This document shows, piece by piece, positions 6,899-14,393 of a stretch of DNA of 21,569 bases. A program made the translations under genes and the position numbers. The notes below the pieces were generated by a model. It was not told the DNA's origin. It searched no databases and saw only the letters and a program-made list of their open reading frames with translations. The number at the start of each line of letters is the position of its first letter. Position 1 is the first letter of the stretch. Source of the DNA: JBBIRM01 sp964517975 (GTDB lineage Bacteria; Desulfobacterota; BSN033; UBA1163); the NCBI GenBank assembly GCA_964517975.1, contig CAZFDM010000017.1:1-21569 (forward strand). The letters are read 5' to 3'.

Positions 6899-6978
6899 TT
6901 TTTTCGAATGAGACCTCAGAAGAAAAAGTAGGTAATAAACCATATAAAAAACTTTTTCAGAGGTTTCTTTCGAATTCC

Positions 6979-7008
6979 TTGACTTTTTTCTTCCATCTTC
7001 TTAATAAT
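6979..7008 (+). promoter_or_regulatory. Sigma70-like promoter for argS
   Basis: TTGACT (6979-6984) and AATAAT (7003-7008) are each one base from consensus, with an 18-base spacer. The predicted start near 7015 gives a leader of only about 18 bases, containing the ribosome site AAGGGAAAGAAG. It is divergent from the promoter at 6869-6898, with about 80 bases between the two -35 boxes. Confidence 0.65.
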
Positions 7009-7032
7009 TGAACAAGCGAGAAGGGAAAGAAG

Positions 7033-8994
7033 ATGATTATTGAAGGGGTTCGAGATGCCCTGAAAGAACTTCTAAAAATAGAGGATATTCCCATCAATGT
7101 CCCTCCCAACCGTCAGTGGGGAGACCTCTCCAGCGCGGTCTCTCTATCCTTAGCAAAGGATCAAAAGAGAGCTCCTATGGAGATCGCCCGTGAGATTGCA
7201 GATAAATTAAGAGGAAACCTCCCCCCCTTCATCCAAGAGATTTCAGTCTCTGCTCCAGGTTACATTAACTTCCGAGTCGACTGGTTGAGGCTGGTTCAAG
7301 ATCTCGTCCCCCGAATCCTTCAGGAAGGGGAGAATTTTGGAAAGCCCGTTTCCCAGCCCAAACCAAAGGTTTTTATCGAACATACCAGTGTCAACCCCAA
7401 TAAAGCAATGCATATTGGCCATCTTAGAAATTCAGTTTTGGGAGATACCATTTTTAGAATTTATCAATGGCTTGGGTATCCAGTAGAGGTCTGCAACTAC
7501 ATTGATGATACAGGCCTTCAGGTAGTGGATGTCGTGACCGCACTACTCTATCTTGACCCACCCTTCTATCAGGAGGAATGGGATGATTTCAAATTGATCT
7601 GGGAGAAGATCCCGGAAGGCCAACCCATTGACTACTTCTGTTGGGACCTCTATGCCCGTTTTCAGAGTGAGATCGAGAAAGACCCTCACTTGGCAATGAA
7701 GAGGGAGGAAGTTTTGCATAAGATTGAGAAAGGACTTCCTCCCATCGCCTCCTTTGCGAAGGAATTGGCAGTTAAGATTGTCCAGACCCACCTTGACACG
7801 GTGGCTCAACTTTCCATCTATTATGATCTTCTGAATTGGGAGTCGGATATTATCTCAAGGGGCTTCTGGGAGTCAACCTTTGAACTTCTAAAAGAGAAAG
7901 GGACCATTCGATATGAAACGGAAGGACCAAACGAAGGGTGCTGGGTGGTTCCTTTTGGTGGCATTGTTGAGACCGATGGGGGAGTAAAGAGTCTTGATAA
8001 GGTTTTGGTTCGTTCCAATGGGAGTGTGACTTATACAGGAAAAGATATTGCTTATCAACTTTGGAAATTTGGTCTTCTGAAGAAAGATTTTTTATACAAA
8101 TGCTGGGGTCCCCAACCCAATGGCCAAATGCTCTGGACCACTGCCAGAGATGGTCAACCTGGGGAGGAGGTGTCTAAGAAGTTTGGTCATGCGGATATGG
8201 TGATCAATGTGATTGACACTCGACAAAGTTATCCTCAACAAGTGGTCAGCGAATGTCTCCGGCAGATGGGATTTAAAGAACAGGCTGAGAAATCCATCCA
8301 CCTGGCCTATGAAGTGGTCAACCTCTCTTCCCAGGCTGCTCGGATCCTTGGTGCAGTCAGCCCAGATGAGAAAAGGTCTGTGGCCATGTCAGGGAGGTTG
8401 GGGACAGGGGTAAAGGCAAAGGATTTTATTGAAATGGTCAAAAAGAAGGTGATTGAGAAGGCGGACCATCCCTTGGAGGAAAAGGTTGCTTCCATGCTTG
8501 CGTCTTCTGCCATCCGTTACTATTTATTAAAATTTAATCTCGAAAGCCAGATCATCTTCGATTTTGACGAGGCTTTAAAGACGACCGGAGACACGGGGAT
8601 CTACTTGGAATATGCCCATGCTCGAGCCTGTAGCATTCTCAGAAAGGCAGAGGAGAGAAAACTTAATCTCGATTGGAACAAGGACTGTCTTCCTCCTCTA
8701 CTCACCCAGACAGAGAAAGACCTTCTTGAGGTCCTTTCCAAGTTCTCTCAAGTAGTCCATCGAGTCAGAGAAAATCTCAGGGTTTCGCAATTAACCGAAT
8801 ATGCCTTTGACCTTGCGACTGCCTTTACGAACTTTTATGAGCATCCTGACCCTGGAGCCAATAGACAAGTCCAATTCATTCACCTTCGGGACAAAAACCT
8901 TCAGACCTTTCGTCTCTGTTTGGTTAAGGCCTTTCAAACGGTAATGGCAAACACGCTTACCTTGATGGGTATGCCCACGCTTCAAAAGATATAA
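7033..8994 (+). CDS. argS: Arginyl-tRNA synthetase
   Basis: This class I synthetase charges tRNA-Arg with arginine. The N-terminal additional domain (about 1-110) contains RQWGDLSSAVSLSLAK, typical of ArgS. The catalytic core carries FIEHTSVNPNKAMHIGHLRN with HIGH at 127-130. The KMSK counterpart reads MSGRLGTG near 452, without the first lysine, a loss known in many ArgS proteins. ArgS-type CWGPQPNG, DVINVIDTRQSYPQ-like and TGDTGIYLEYAHARACSIL motifs follow. The DALR anticodon-binding domain occupies about 530-653 (VHRVRENLRVSQLTEY, FTNFYE). At 653 residues it is longer than the common 550-590 type because of extra sequence between HIGH and the KMSK loop. The ATG has AAGGGAAAG upstream. It is followed after 52 bases by the Memo gene, so probably co-transcribed. 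A functional tRNA-Arg gene lies elsewhere in the window. Confidence 0.96.
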   Translation: MIIEGVRDALKELLKIEDIPINVPPNRQWGDLSSAVSLSLAKDQKRAPMEIAREIADKLRGNLPPFIQEISVSAPGYINFRVDWLRLVQDLVPRILQEGENFGKPVSQPKPKVFIEHTSVNPNKAMHIGHLRNSVLGDTIFRIYQWLGYPVEVCNYIDDTGLQVVDVVTALLYLDPPFYQEEWDDFKLIWEKIPEGQPIDYFCWDLYARFQSEIEKDPHLAMKREEVLHKIEKGLPPIASFAKELAVKIVQTHLDTVAQLSIYYDLLNWESDIISRGFWESTFELLKEKGTIRYETEGPNEGCWVVPFGGIVETDGGVKSLDKVLVRSNGSVTYTGKDIAYQLWKFGLLKKDFLYKCWGPQPNGQMLWTTARDGQPGEEVSKKFGHADMVINVIDTRQSYPQQVVSECLRQMGFKEQAEKSIHLAYEVVNLSSQAARILGAVSPDEKRSVAMSGRLGTGVKAKDFIEMVKKKVIEKADHPLEEKVASMLASSAIRYYLLKFNLESQIIFDFDEALKTTGDTGIYLEYAHARACSILRKAEERKLNLDWNKDCLPPLLTQTEKDLLEVLSKFSQVVHRVRENLRVSQLTEYAFDLATAFTNFYEHPDPGANRQVQFIHLRDKNLQTFRLCLVKAFQTVMANTLTLMGMPTLQKI

Positions 8995-9046
8995 AGACAC
9001 AAACCCCTTAGGGCTATATGCATAAGAGAAGAGGGAGGTGAAACCC

Positions 9047-9892
9047 ATGAGCCGAAGAAAGAGAGCATTGCCAAGAGGGTGGTATCCGTTAGATAAGAAG
9101 GAATGTCAGAGAGAGATTGAATCTTATTTAGAAGGATGGTCTCCTCCTCAAATACCTGTCAGTAAGGGATTGGGGGGAATCGTTCCTCACGCGGGCTGGT
9201 ACTTTTCAGGGAGGCTTTCAGCAAGGGTATTCTCCTATCTAAAGACGAAGGGCCGTTTCGATTTGATTGTACTCTATGGAGGTCACCTTGGAACGGAAGA
9301 CCTTCCACGGATCGTGACAGAGGATTTCTGGGAGACTCCACTGGGAGATATTGAGATGGACACAGAATTTGTAAAGAACCTGATGAAAAGGGTTGATTTT
9401 TCAAAGGAGAGCCTAACCAGCGGGGATAATACCATTGAGGTTCAATTGCCGATGGTGAAATACTTTTTTCCTGAGGCAAAACTGCTGGCTCTTCGCTCCC
9501 CCCTTTCTTTAAAAGCAGAAACCTTGGGGAAGGAGGTGGCTGAGATGGCGAGGGAAGAAGGGATTTCTATCCTTGCTATTGGATCAACCGATCTCACGCA
9601 TTATGGCCCCAATTATGGGTTTCTCGTGAAAGGGACTGGCCGTGCTTCTTTGGAGTGGGTGAAGCAGGAGAACGATAAAGGGTTTATCGACCGAGCCCTG
9701 AAGATGGATGTTGAAGGAATTATAAGGCATTCCTTAGAGAATGATAGTGCCTGTAGTGGAGGGGCTGCTGCCTCTGCCATTGCCACCTGCAGGGCTTTAG
9801 GAGCTGAGAAGGGGCATCTCCTCGACTACTATACCAGTTATGATATCATGCCTGATGATAGTTTTGTAGGCTATGCCGGGATTGTCTATTAA
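9047..9892 (+). CDS. amrB: AmmeMemoRadiSam system protein B (Memo family)
   Basis: I prefer ATG 9047, which has GGGAGG eight bases upstream, over an in-frame GTG at 9038 inside that ribosome site. The result is 281 residues, the normal Memo length. The metal/active-site residues of the Memo fold are all present: His in GIVPHAGWYFSG, His in YGGHLG, Asp and His in STDLTHYG, and Cys in NDSACSGG. GDNTIEVQLPMVKYFFPEAK and the C-terminal SFVGYAGIVY are further family marks. Memo proteins resemble class III extradiol dioxygenases. In bacteria they are often encoded with an AMMECR1 protein and a radical-SAM protein, neither of which is in this window. The biochemical reaction is not settled. Close spacing to argS suggests shared transcription. 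Confidence 0.93.
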   Translation: MSRRKRALPRGWYPLDKKECQREIESYLEGWSPPQIPVSKGLGGIVPHAGWYFSGRLSARVFSYLKTKGRFDLIVLYGGHLGTEDLPRIVTEDFWETPLGDIEMDTEFVKNLMKRVDFSKESLTSGDNTIEVQLPMVKYFFPEAKLLALRSPLSLKAETLGKEVAEMAREEGISILAIGSTDLTHYGPNYGFLVKGTGRASLEWVKQENDKGFIDRALKMDVEGIIRHSLENDSACSGGAAASAIATCRALGAEKGHLLDYYTSYDIMPDDSFVGYAGIVY

Positions 9893-10046
9893 TTTGTGCC
9901 GACTTAGCCTTCTTGCCCGTTACGGGCGGGTACCGATAATAAATATTTGTAGGGTAAAGACAACCATTGCCCTCCAAATTTTCTTAAAACGATTGTAGGC
10001 AAATAAAATTTAGAGATCTTATCAGAAGAAGTCTCTTTATTACCTA
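9893..10046. other. Gene-less spacer with a small hairpin and a repeat fragment
   Basis: A 5-bp hairpin GCCCG-TTA-CGGGC lies at 9915-9927, 23 bases after the Memo stop; it has no T-run, so it is at best a weak terminator. GTAGGGTAA at 9949-9957 matches the end of the palindromic repeats at 2407-2581 and may be a remnant. No coding sequence is supported. Confidence 0.4.
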
Positions 10047-10075
10047 TTGACAACTTTTCTCTAAATTGATAGAAA
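10047..10075 (+). promoter_or_regulatory. Sigma70-like promoter for the transporter/acyl-CoA operon
   Basis: A perfect TTGACA (10047-10052) is followed after 17 bases by TAGAAA (10070-10075), preceded by TGA that fits an extended -10. The start would be near 10082, leaving an 80-base leader. That leader contains a purine-rich GGAAGGAGGTGGGG with no start codon at the right distance, and a GGGAA-GCA-TTCCC-TTTT hairpin (10120-10136) that could attenuate or protect the message. Confidence 0.65.
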
Positions 10076-10161
10076 TCTTCTACCAATTCAAATGGAAGGA
10101 GGTGGGGAAGATATAAGGTGGGAAGCATTCCCTTTTAAAAAACCATCTTGGAGGTGAAATT

Positions 10162-11439
10162 ATGAAAAAAATAGCCTTTTTTATTTTGTGGTTGGTCGTT
10201 GGTATTTTTTTATTACCGGTCGTTGTGTTAGCAGCTGAGAAGCCCATTGTCTTAGGGCTTCCAACCTCATTTTTTCAGCCCCTTTGTAAGTCTGGTAAAC
10301 TGGCTGTGGAGATGGCGATTGATGAGATCAATACGAAGGGTGGAATCTTGGTGAAGGACGAAGGTGTAAAACGCCCTCTCAAATTGGTCACGGCAGATAC
10401 CCGATGTGGAGAGCCCGGGACTCCGGTCCAATCTGCTCTCATGGCAGTAGATAAACTGATTACTGAAGAGAAACCGGACGCTATTGTTGTGGCCCCTTTT
10501 CGGTCCGAAGCCATGGTAGCCACCATGGACCTGATCGCAAAGTATAAAATCATTACTCTTCAAACCATTGCTCAAACCCCCAAACTGATAGAAATCTTTA
10601 AAGGCGATCCAGAAAAATATAAATATTGGTTTAGAGCCACCACAAACTCTATCCATGTAGGAACCAATGCCGCAAAGACAATGGATTCTATGAGAACACA
10701 GTTTAAATATGATAAGTTATTTATTATCGCCCAGGATACGCTATGGGCAAGAGCGGCTGCTGATGCAGCCAAGAAGGCATTGGAAGGGGTTGGATGGAAG
10801 ACCTTGGGGTATGAACCCGTGGCAGTCGGAACGAACGATTTCTCACCTGTCCTGACCAAAGCCAGGGGTTCTGGGGCTCAGATGCTCTATGTGGTGGGAG
10901 ATATGCCCACGCTTCCCGTGTGTTTTAAGCAGTGGAAGTCAATGAAGATTCCCACCATGCTCTTCCTCGATTTTGCAGTTGTGACATCCCCTAAAGCCTG
11001 GTCCACCTATGGTGAGGATTTGGACTATGTCTTGGTTATGCCATTTCCAGGTGGAACGGCTGCGCCAGTGAAAGCCCTTTCAAAATCGATTGATTTCCAC
11101 AATCGATGGAAGGAAAAAAAGTATCCTTTAATGGACGATCCCCGTGTCGTCTCCTCTGCTTATGATGCAGTCTATATCTTAAAAGATGCCATTGAACGGG
11201 CTGGGTTTGTCCCCTCAAAAAATCCGGATAAGTTTGTTGAGTTCTTAGAGGCCACCGATATGATGGGTGTGTCTGGGAGAATCAAGTTTGATAAAACCAC
11301 TCATCAACAGGTCTTTGATGGGAATCCAAAGGAGAGTTCCATCATTGTTTCTTATCAATGGAGGGCAGGCAAAATGGTTCCTATCTACCCTGACCTGGTT
11401 GCCGAAGCAAAGGTGGAGTTGGCTCCTTGGATGAAATAA
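10162..11439 (+). CDS. Branched-chain amino acid/carboxylate ABC transporter substrate-binding protein
   Basis: The 425-residue protein is a type I periplasmic binding protein of the LivK/Leu-Ile-Val-binding group. It has a signal peptide: KK, a hydrophobic core, and VVLA-AEK with cleavage near residue 24-25. There is no lipobox Cys, so it should be free in the periplasm. KPIVLGLP starts the mature fold, followed by LAVEMAIDEINTKGGI near residue 50, PDAIVVAPFRSEA near residue 110 and the DPRVVSSAYDAVYILKDAIE hinge region near 330. It is followed by livHMGF, as expected for this family. The downstream CoA ligases and acyl-CoA dehydrogenase argue that the ligand is a carboxylate destined for CoA activation rather than an amino acid; that is inference. 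GGAGGTGAA precedes the ATG. A MITE-like insertion begins right after the stop codon. Confidence 0.92.
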   Translation: MKKIAFFILWLVVGIFLLPVVVLAAEKPIVLGLPTSFFQPLCKSGKLAVEMAIDEINTKGGILVKDEGVKRPLKLVTADTRCGEPGTPVQSALMAVDKLITEEKPDAIVVAPFRSEAMVATMDLIAKYKIITLQTIAQTPKLIEIFKGDPEKYKYWFRATTNSIHVGTNAAKTMDSMRTQFKYDKLFIIAQDTLWARAAADAAKKALEGVGWKTLGYEPVAVGTNDFSPVLTKARGSGAQMLYVVGDMPTLPVCFKQWKSMKIPTMLFLDFAVVTSPKAWSTYGEDLDYVLVMPFPGGTAAPVKALSKSIDFHNRWKEKKYPLMDDPRVVSSAYDAVYILKDAIERAGFVPSKNPDKFVEFLEATDMMGVSGRIKFDKTTHQQVFDGNPKESSIIVSYQWRAGKMVPIYPDLVAEAKVELAPWMK

Positions 11440-11445
11440 GATAAC

Positions 11446-11615
11446 TGGAGTTTAGCAAATTTTAATTTCTAGACTGTCATGCCGAACTTGTTTCGGCATC
11501 TAAAAACCTTATAAATCAAAGACTTATGAGACCCTGAAACAAGTTCAGGGTGACAAAAGGGCTTTGAAAATTCCCCTTTTATTTCAATAGGTTATAAATT
11601 TTTGCTAAACTACAG
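11446..11615. mobile_element. MITE-like insertion with 9-bp direct repeat flanks
   Basis: The 170-bp element has 11-bp terminal inverted repeats AGTTTAGCAAA (11449-11459) and TTTGCTAAACT (11601-11611). The identical 9-mer TAAGATAAC flanks it at 11437-11445 and 11616-11624, as expected for a target-site duplication. Inside are a second pair of inverted arms (11475-11501 and 11528-11555) with the GAACTTGTTTC core shared with the repeat at 5679-5792. It encodes nothing, so it would have been moved by a transposase elsewhere. It sits between the binding-protein gene and livH, and the left duplication includes the TAA stop of the former. Confidence 0.68.
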
Positions 11616-11641
11616 TAAGATAACATCATTCTTTTATTAAC

Positions 11642-11674
11642 CCCCCAGCCTCTTTTTAATAATGAGGCTGGGGG
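11642..11674 (+). terminator. Strong intercistronic stem-loop before livH
   Basis: A perfect 11-bp GC-rich stem CCCCCAGCCTC / GAGGCTGGGGG with an 11-base loop is followed by AGATTTT. It can act as a partial terminator or as a 3' barrier that stabilises the binding-protein transcript. This is a common way to keep the binding protein in excess over its membrane partners. The T-run is weak, favouring partial readthrough. It ends only about 30 bases before livH. Confidence 0.7.
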
Positions 11675-11705
11675 AGATTTTAATCCAATCGGTTTGGTCA
11701 AATTT

Positions 11706-12572
11706 ATGGAGATCTTAATTTACGGGATCACCAATAGTGTAACATTAGCCTTGATGGCAATAGGATTTAGCCTGACATTTGGCATCAGTGGTTTGGCCAA
11801 TTTTGCCCATGGGGCTTTTTATTTACTCGGTGGCATCTTAACTTGGATCTTTATGAACCAATTAGGTATTCCCTACTTTCTTTCCGCCCTCATTTCCATT
11901 GTTGTGGTCGGCCTCTTTGGCTTTTTTTTATACTGGGGACTCATGTTACGTCTCAGGGGGTTAGCCATCAATGAAGTGATCGCTACATTGGCTACTGCGA
12001 TTGTGATTGTTGAGGTTTTGAGATATTTAGGTTTTTCTGGTTTTACTTATGTCCTTCCAGAGTTTATTAAAGGGAGCATCCAGATTGGGAAGAGCTGGGT
12101 GGATTACCAACGAATCTTTTTGGTCGCCATTGGAATTGGCTTAATTATTTTCCTATACCTATTTATCCACCATACCAAAATTGGCCTTTCCTTCAGGGCT
12201 ATTTCTCAGAATGAAAGGACAGCCATCTCATTAGGAATCGATTCGGATTGGACCGCTGCCCTCAGTTTATCCTTTGGGTCTGCTCTTGCAGTCATTGCGG
12301 GGTTGGTTATTCTACCTCTTGGTTCCATTGATACTCAAATCGGATATGATATCCTGATTTCGGCCTTAGCGGTGGGCATTGTAGGTGGATTGGAGAGTGT
12401 TCCTGGGATTCTTGTGGCAAGCATTATCCTTGGGTTTGGACAGATTATTGTGGCTACCTTTTTTAAGGCCCAATGGCAAACCGTCGTCACTCTCATAGCC
12501 ATTTTAGTGATCTTGGCAGTGAAACCTTCAGGGATTTTTGGCAAATATAAAGAGTTAGAAGAGAGAGTTTAA
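11706..12572 (+). CDS. livH: Branched-chain ABC transporter permease LivH
   Basis: The family start pattern is seen at MEILIYGITNSVTLALMAIG, so I take ATG 11706 (288 residues) rather than the in-frame TTG at 11694. Neither has a good ribosome site, so the start stays uncertain. The protein is almost wholly hydrophobic, with about eight predicted membrane helices. It shows the LivH hallmarks GLANFAHGAFYLLGG near residue 32, NEVIATLATAIVIVE near 92, FRAISQNERTAISLGID near 164 and VGIVGGLESVPGILVASIILG near 225. The RAISQNERTAISLGI loop is the coupling helix that contacts the LivG/LivF ATPases. It is the first membrane gene after the stem-loop at 11642-11674 and lies one base before livM. Confidence 0.92.
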   Translation: MEILIYGITNSVTLALMAIGFSLTFGISGLANFAHGAFYLLGGILTWIFMNQLGIPYFLSALISIVVVGLFGFFLYWGLMLRLRGLAINEVIATLATAIVIVEVLRYLGFSGFTYVLPEFIKGSIQIGKSWVDYQRIFLVAIGIGLIIFLYLFIHHTKIGLSFRAISQNERTAISLGIDSDWTAALSLSFGSALAVIAGLVILPLGSIDTQIGYDILISALAVGIVGGLESVPGILVASIILGFGQIIVATFFKAQWQTVVTLIAILVILAVKPSGIFGKYKELEERV

Positions 12573-12573
12573 G

Positions 12574-13587
12574 ATGGCTGGACCCTCCCGATATCGAAAG
12601 GAGAGAATCGACCGAGGAATAAAGGCAAGAAGCGATACGATCTACGTCCTTTCATCCTATCGGGAAATGGTCTATATTTTACTCCCACGAATTCTACCTA
12701 TTTTCTTCCTTCTCATCTTCCCCCTCGTTGTGGGGGGAGGTTATTGGGGTAAGGTTGTCTTTTATTCTTGTACGTTTGCCCTCCTGGCCTTAAGTTGGGA
12801 CCTCTTGGCTTCTGTAGGGTTGGTCTCTTTGGGACAGGCCCTCTTTTTTGGAGTCGGTTCCTATGTGGCAGGAGGATTCAATCACTATTTAAAGTGGCCC
12901 ATCTTTTTGACAATCCCCGTTGCGACGATTGGGGGTGCCTTCATCTGCTCCTTACTTCTCATTCCGGTTTTAAGATTGAGAGGAGTCTATTTTTCGATGG
13001 TAACGTTGATCCTTCCCTTATTATTTGACCATCTGATTGAGACCCTGGAGATTTTAGGAGGGACTCATGGACTACTTTCTCTAACGCCCTTTCCCAACCA
13101 TTGGATGGCGGTCTATATAGCAATCCTTGCAGTCATCGTTTGTCTGTTTGGATTTCGAAGACTTATCCATGAGGACTACGGCTTCGTGTTAAGGGGGATT
13201 CGAGAGGACGATCGGGTGGTGATGGCTGGAGGGATTAATATTTATTGGTATAAAACCCAGACCATCTTTATTGCAGGTGGGATCGGATGTTTGGCTGGAG
13301 CGTTAATGACTCACTATTACCAGTTTGTAGGAAGGTCTGCGTTTGCCCTTGACAACACCATTCTTCCACTTGCCGGAGCAGTCTTAGGAGGGTCTGGAAA
13401 TTTTGCGGGCGCTGTATTGGGTACGTTTATTCTTGTCCCACTTTCTGAAGCACTTCGAGCCCTTGGAGGGTTGAGGATGGCCCTTTACAGTTTGATCTTA
13501 ATTGGTGCTTTGGCCATTCTACCAGAAGGAATCTTCCATTACCTCGAAAGAAAATATCATCAATTTGAGAGGATCGTAAGTATTTAA
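12574..13587 (+). CDS. livM: Branched-chain ABC transporter permease LivM
   Basis: The 337-residue second permease pairs with LivH. A hydrophilic, arginine-rich N-terminus of about 35 residues precedes the first helix (ILPIFFLLIFPLVVGGG). Family motifs include ALLALSWDLLASVGLVSLGQALFFGVGSYVAG near residue 70, LRGVYFSMVTLILPLLFDHL near 135, and the coupling segment FVLRGIREDDRVVMAGGINIYWYKTQ near 205. LPLAGAVLGGSGNFAGAVLG and ILPEGIF lie near the C-terminus. The start codon follows the livH stop by one base, indicating translational coupling, with only a purine run (AGAAGAGAGAG) as ribosome site. It ends one base before livG. Confidence 0.93.
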   Translation: MAGPSRYRKERIDRGIKARSDTIYVLSSYREMVYILLPRILPIFFLLIFPLVVGGGYWGKVVFYSCTFALLALSWDLLASVGLVSLGQALFFGVGSYVAGGFNHYLKWPIFLTIPVATIGGAFICSLLLIPVLRLRGVYFSMVTLILPLLFDHLIETLEILGGTHGLLSLTPFPNHWMAVYIAILAVIVCLFGFRRLIHEDYGFVLRGIREDDRVVMAGGINIYWYKTQTIFIAGGIGCLAGALMTHYYQFVGRSAFALDNTILPLAGAVLGGSGNFAGAVLGTFILVPLSEALRALGGLRMALYSLILIGALAILPEGIFHYLERKYHQFERIVSI

Positions 13588-13588
13588 A

Positions 13589-14347
13589 ATGTCAGAGGAG
13601 ATAATCTTACGAGTTGAAAATTTAACGAAACGTTTTGGTGGAGTGGTCGCTGTTGATCAGGTGAGTTTTGAAGTCCGGCGAGGAGAATTCCTCGGCCTGA
13701 TTGGTCCAAATGGTTCTGGAAAAACCACCCTGATCAATTTGATCACAGGGTTTGTGAAGCCTACTTCAGGCAGAATTCTCTACCTAAACCAAGAGATCAC
13801 TCATCAACCTCCTTATCGGATTGCCTGTATGGGCGTGGCTCGTAGTTTTCAAATGGTCAGGGCCTTTCATAGAATTCCAGCCTTCAAAAACCTTATCGTC
13901 CCGCTCTATTCTCCAAGGGTAAAAAAATTGGGAGGAGGAAAATATGGAGAGAGGGATGATATCGCAGTCGACCTTTTGGATGATTTTGGGTTTGAGCGTG
14001 ATTCTTTAGTCCCTTATAAGACGGCTGGAAGTCTTCCCCATGGCTATTTAAAAAGACTGGACCTTGCTCGGTGCATGGCCCTACGGCCAGATTTACTGAT
14101 CTTGGATGAACTCTTTTCAGGAATGACCATGTCAGAGGTTGCCGCAACCCTTCCCCTGATTGAGAAGTTTAATCGGGAGGGATTGACCATTATGATGGTT
14201 GAGCATCGCCTTAAGGAACTGTTTCGAGTAGCTCATCGAGTCATTGTGTTGAATTTTGGTCGAAAGATTGCAGATGGTCCCCCTAAAGAAGCGATGAATC
14301 ATGAAGAAGTTCAGAAGGCCTATCTTGGAACCGAGGTGGAGGGATAA
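13589..14347 (+). CDS. livG: Branched-chain ABC transporter ATPase LivG
   Basis: This 252-residue ATPase powers the LivHM channel. Walker A is GPNGSGKTT (39-47), Walker B LLILDE (169-174), and the switch His is in MVEHRLKEL. The ABC signature, normally LSxGxxRRLEIAR in LivG, reads SLPHGYLKRLDLAR (148-161): the Gly and basic residues remain but the second motif Gly is absent. LivG proteins are generally loose here. The residue after the catalytic Glu is Leu rather than Pro (DELFSGM). The C-terminal FGRKIADGPPKEAMNHEEVQKAYLG is characteristic of LivG. It starts one base after livM. The gap to livF is 29 bases and holds a tandem repeat. Confidence 0.93.
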   Translation: MSEEIILRVENLTKRFGGVVAVDQVSFEVRRGEFLGLIGPNGSGKTTLINLITGFVKPTSGRILYLNQEITHQPPYRIACMGVARSFQMVRAFHRIPAFKNLIVPLYSPRVKKLGGGKYGERDDIAVDLLDDFGFERDSLVPYKTAGSLPHGYLKRLDLARCMALRPDLLILDELFSGMTMSEVAATLPLIEKFNREGLTIMMVEHRLKELFRVAHRVIVLNFGRKIADGPPKEAMNHEEVQKAYLGTEVEG

Positions 14348-14350
14348 AGG

Positions 14351-14393
14351 GAACGATGGACAAGGGACGATAGACAATGGACGACCGACAAAT
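14351..14393 (+). repeat. Three-copy 14-15 bp tandem repeat spanning the livF start
   Basis: The units GAACGATGGACAAG, GGACGATAGACAAT and GGACGACCGACAAAT follow each other directly at 14351-14364, 14365-14378 and 14379-14393. The repeat begins three bases after the livG stop, supplies the presumed livF ATG (14377) and encodes the first residues of LivF. Confidence 0.7.

Noticed and set aside
7033..8994. Missing KMSK lysine as a sign of a broken argS
   Set aside because: Many functional arginyl-tRNA synthetases lack that lysine, and all other motifs are intact.
9904..10128. Minus-strand 74-codon frame in the spacer before the transporter operon
   Set aside because: No ribosome site or family resemblance, and it overlaps the plausible plus-strand promoter and leader.
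10092..10157. 21-codon ATG frame in the binding-protein leader
   Set aside because: It has no ribosome site in front, and its composition follows the purine-rich leader; mentioned only as part of the leader finding.
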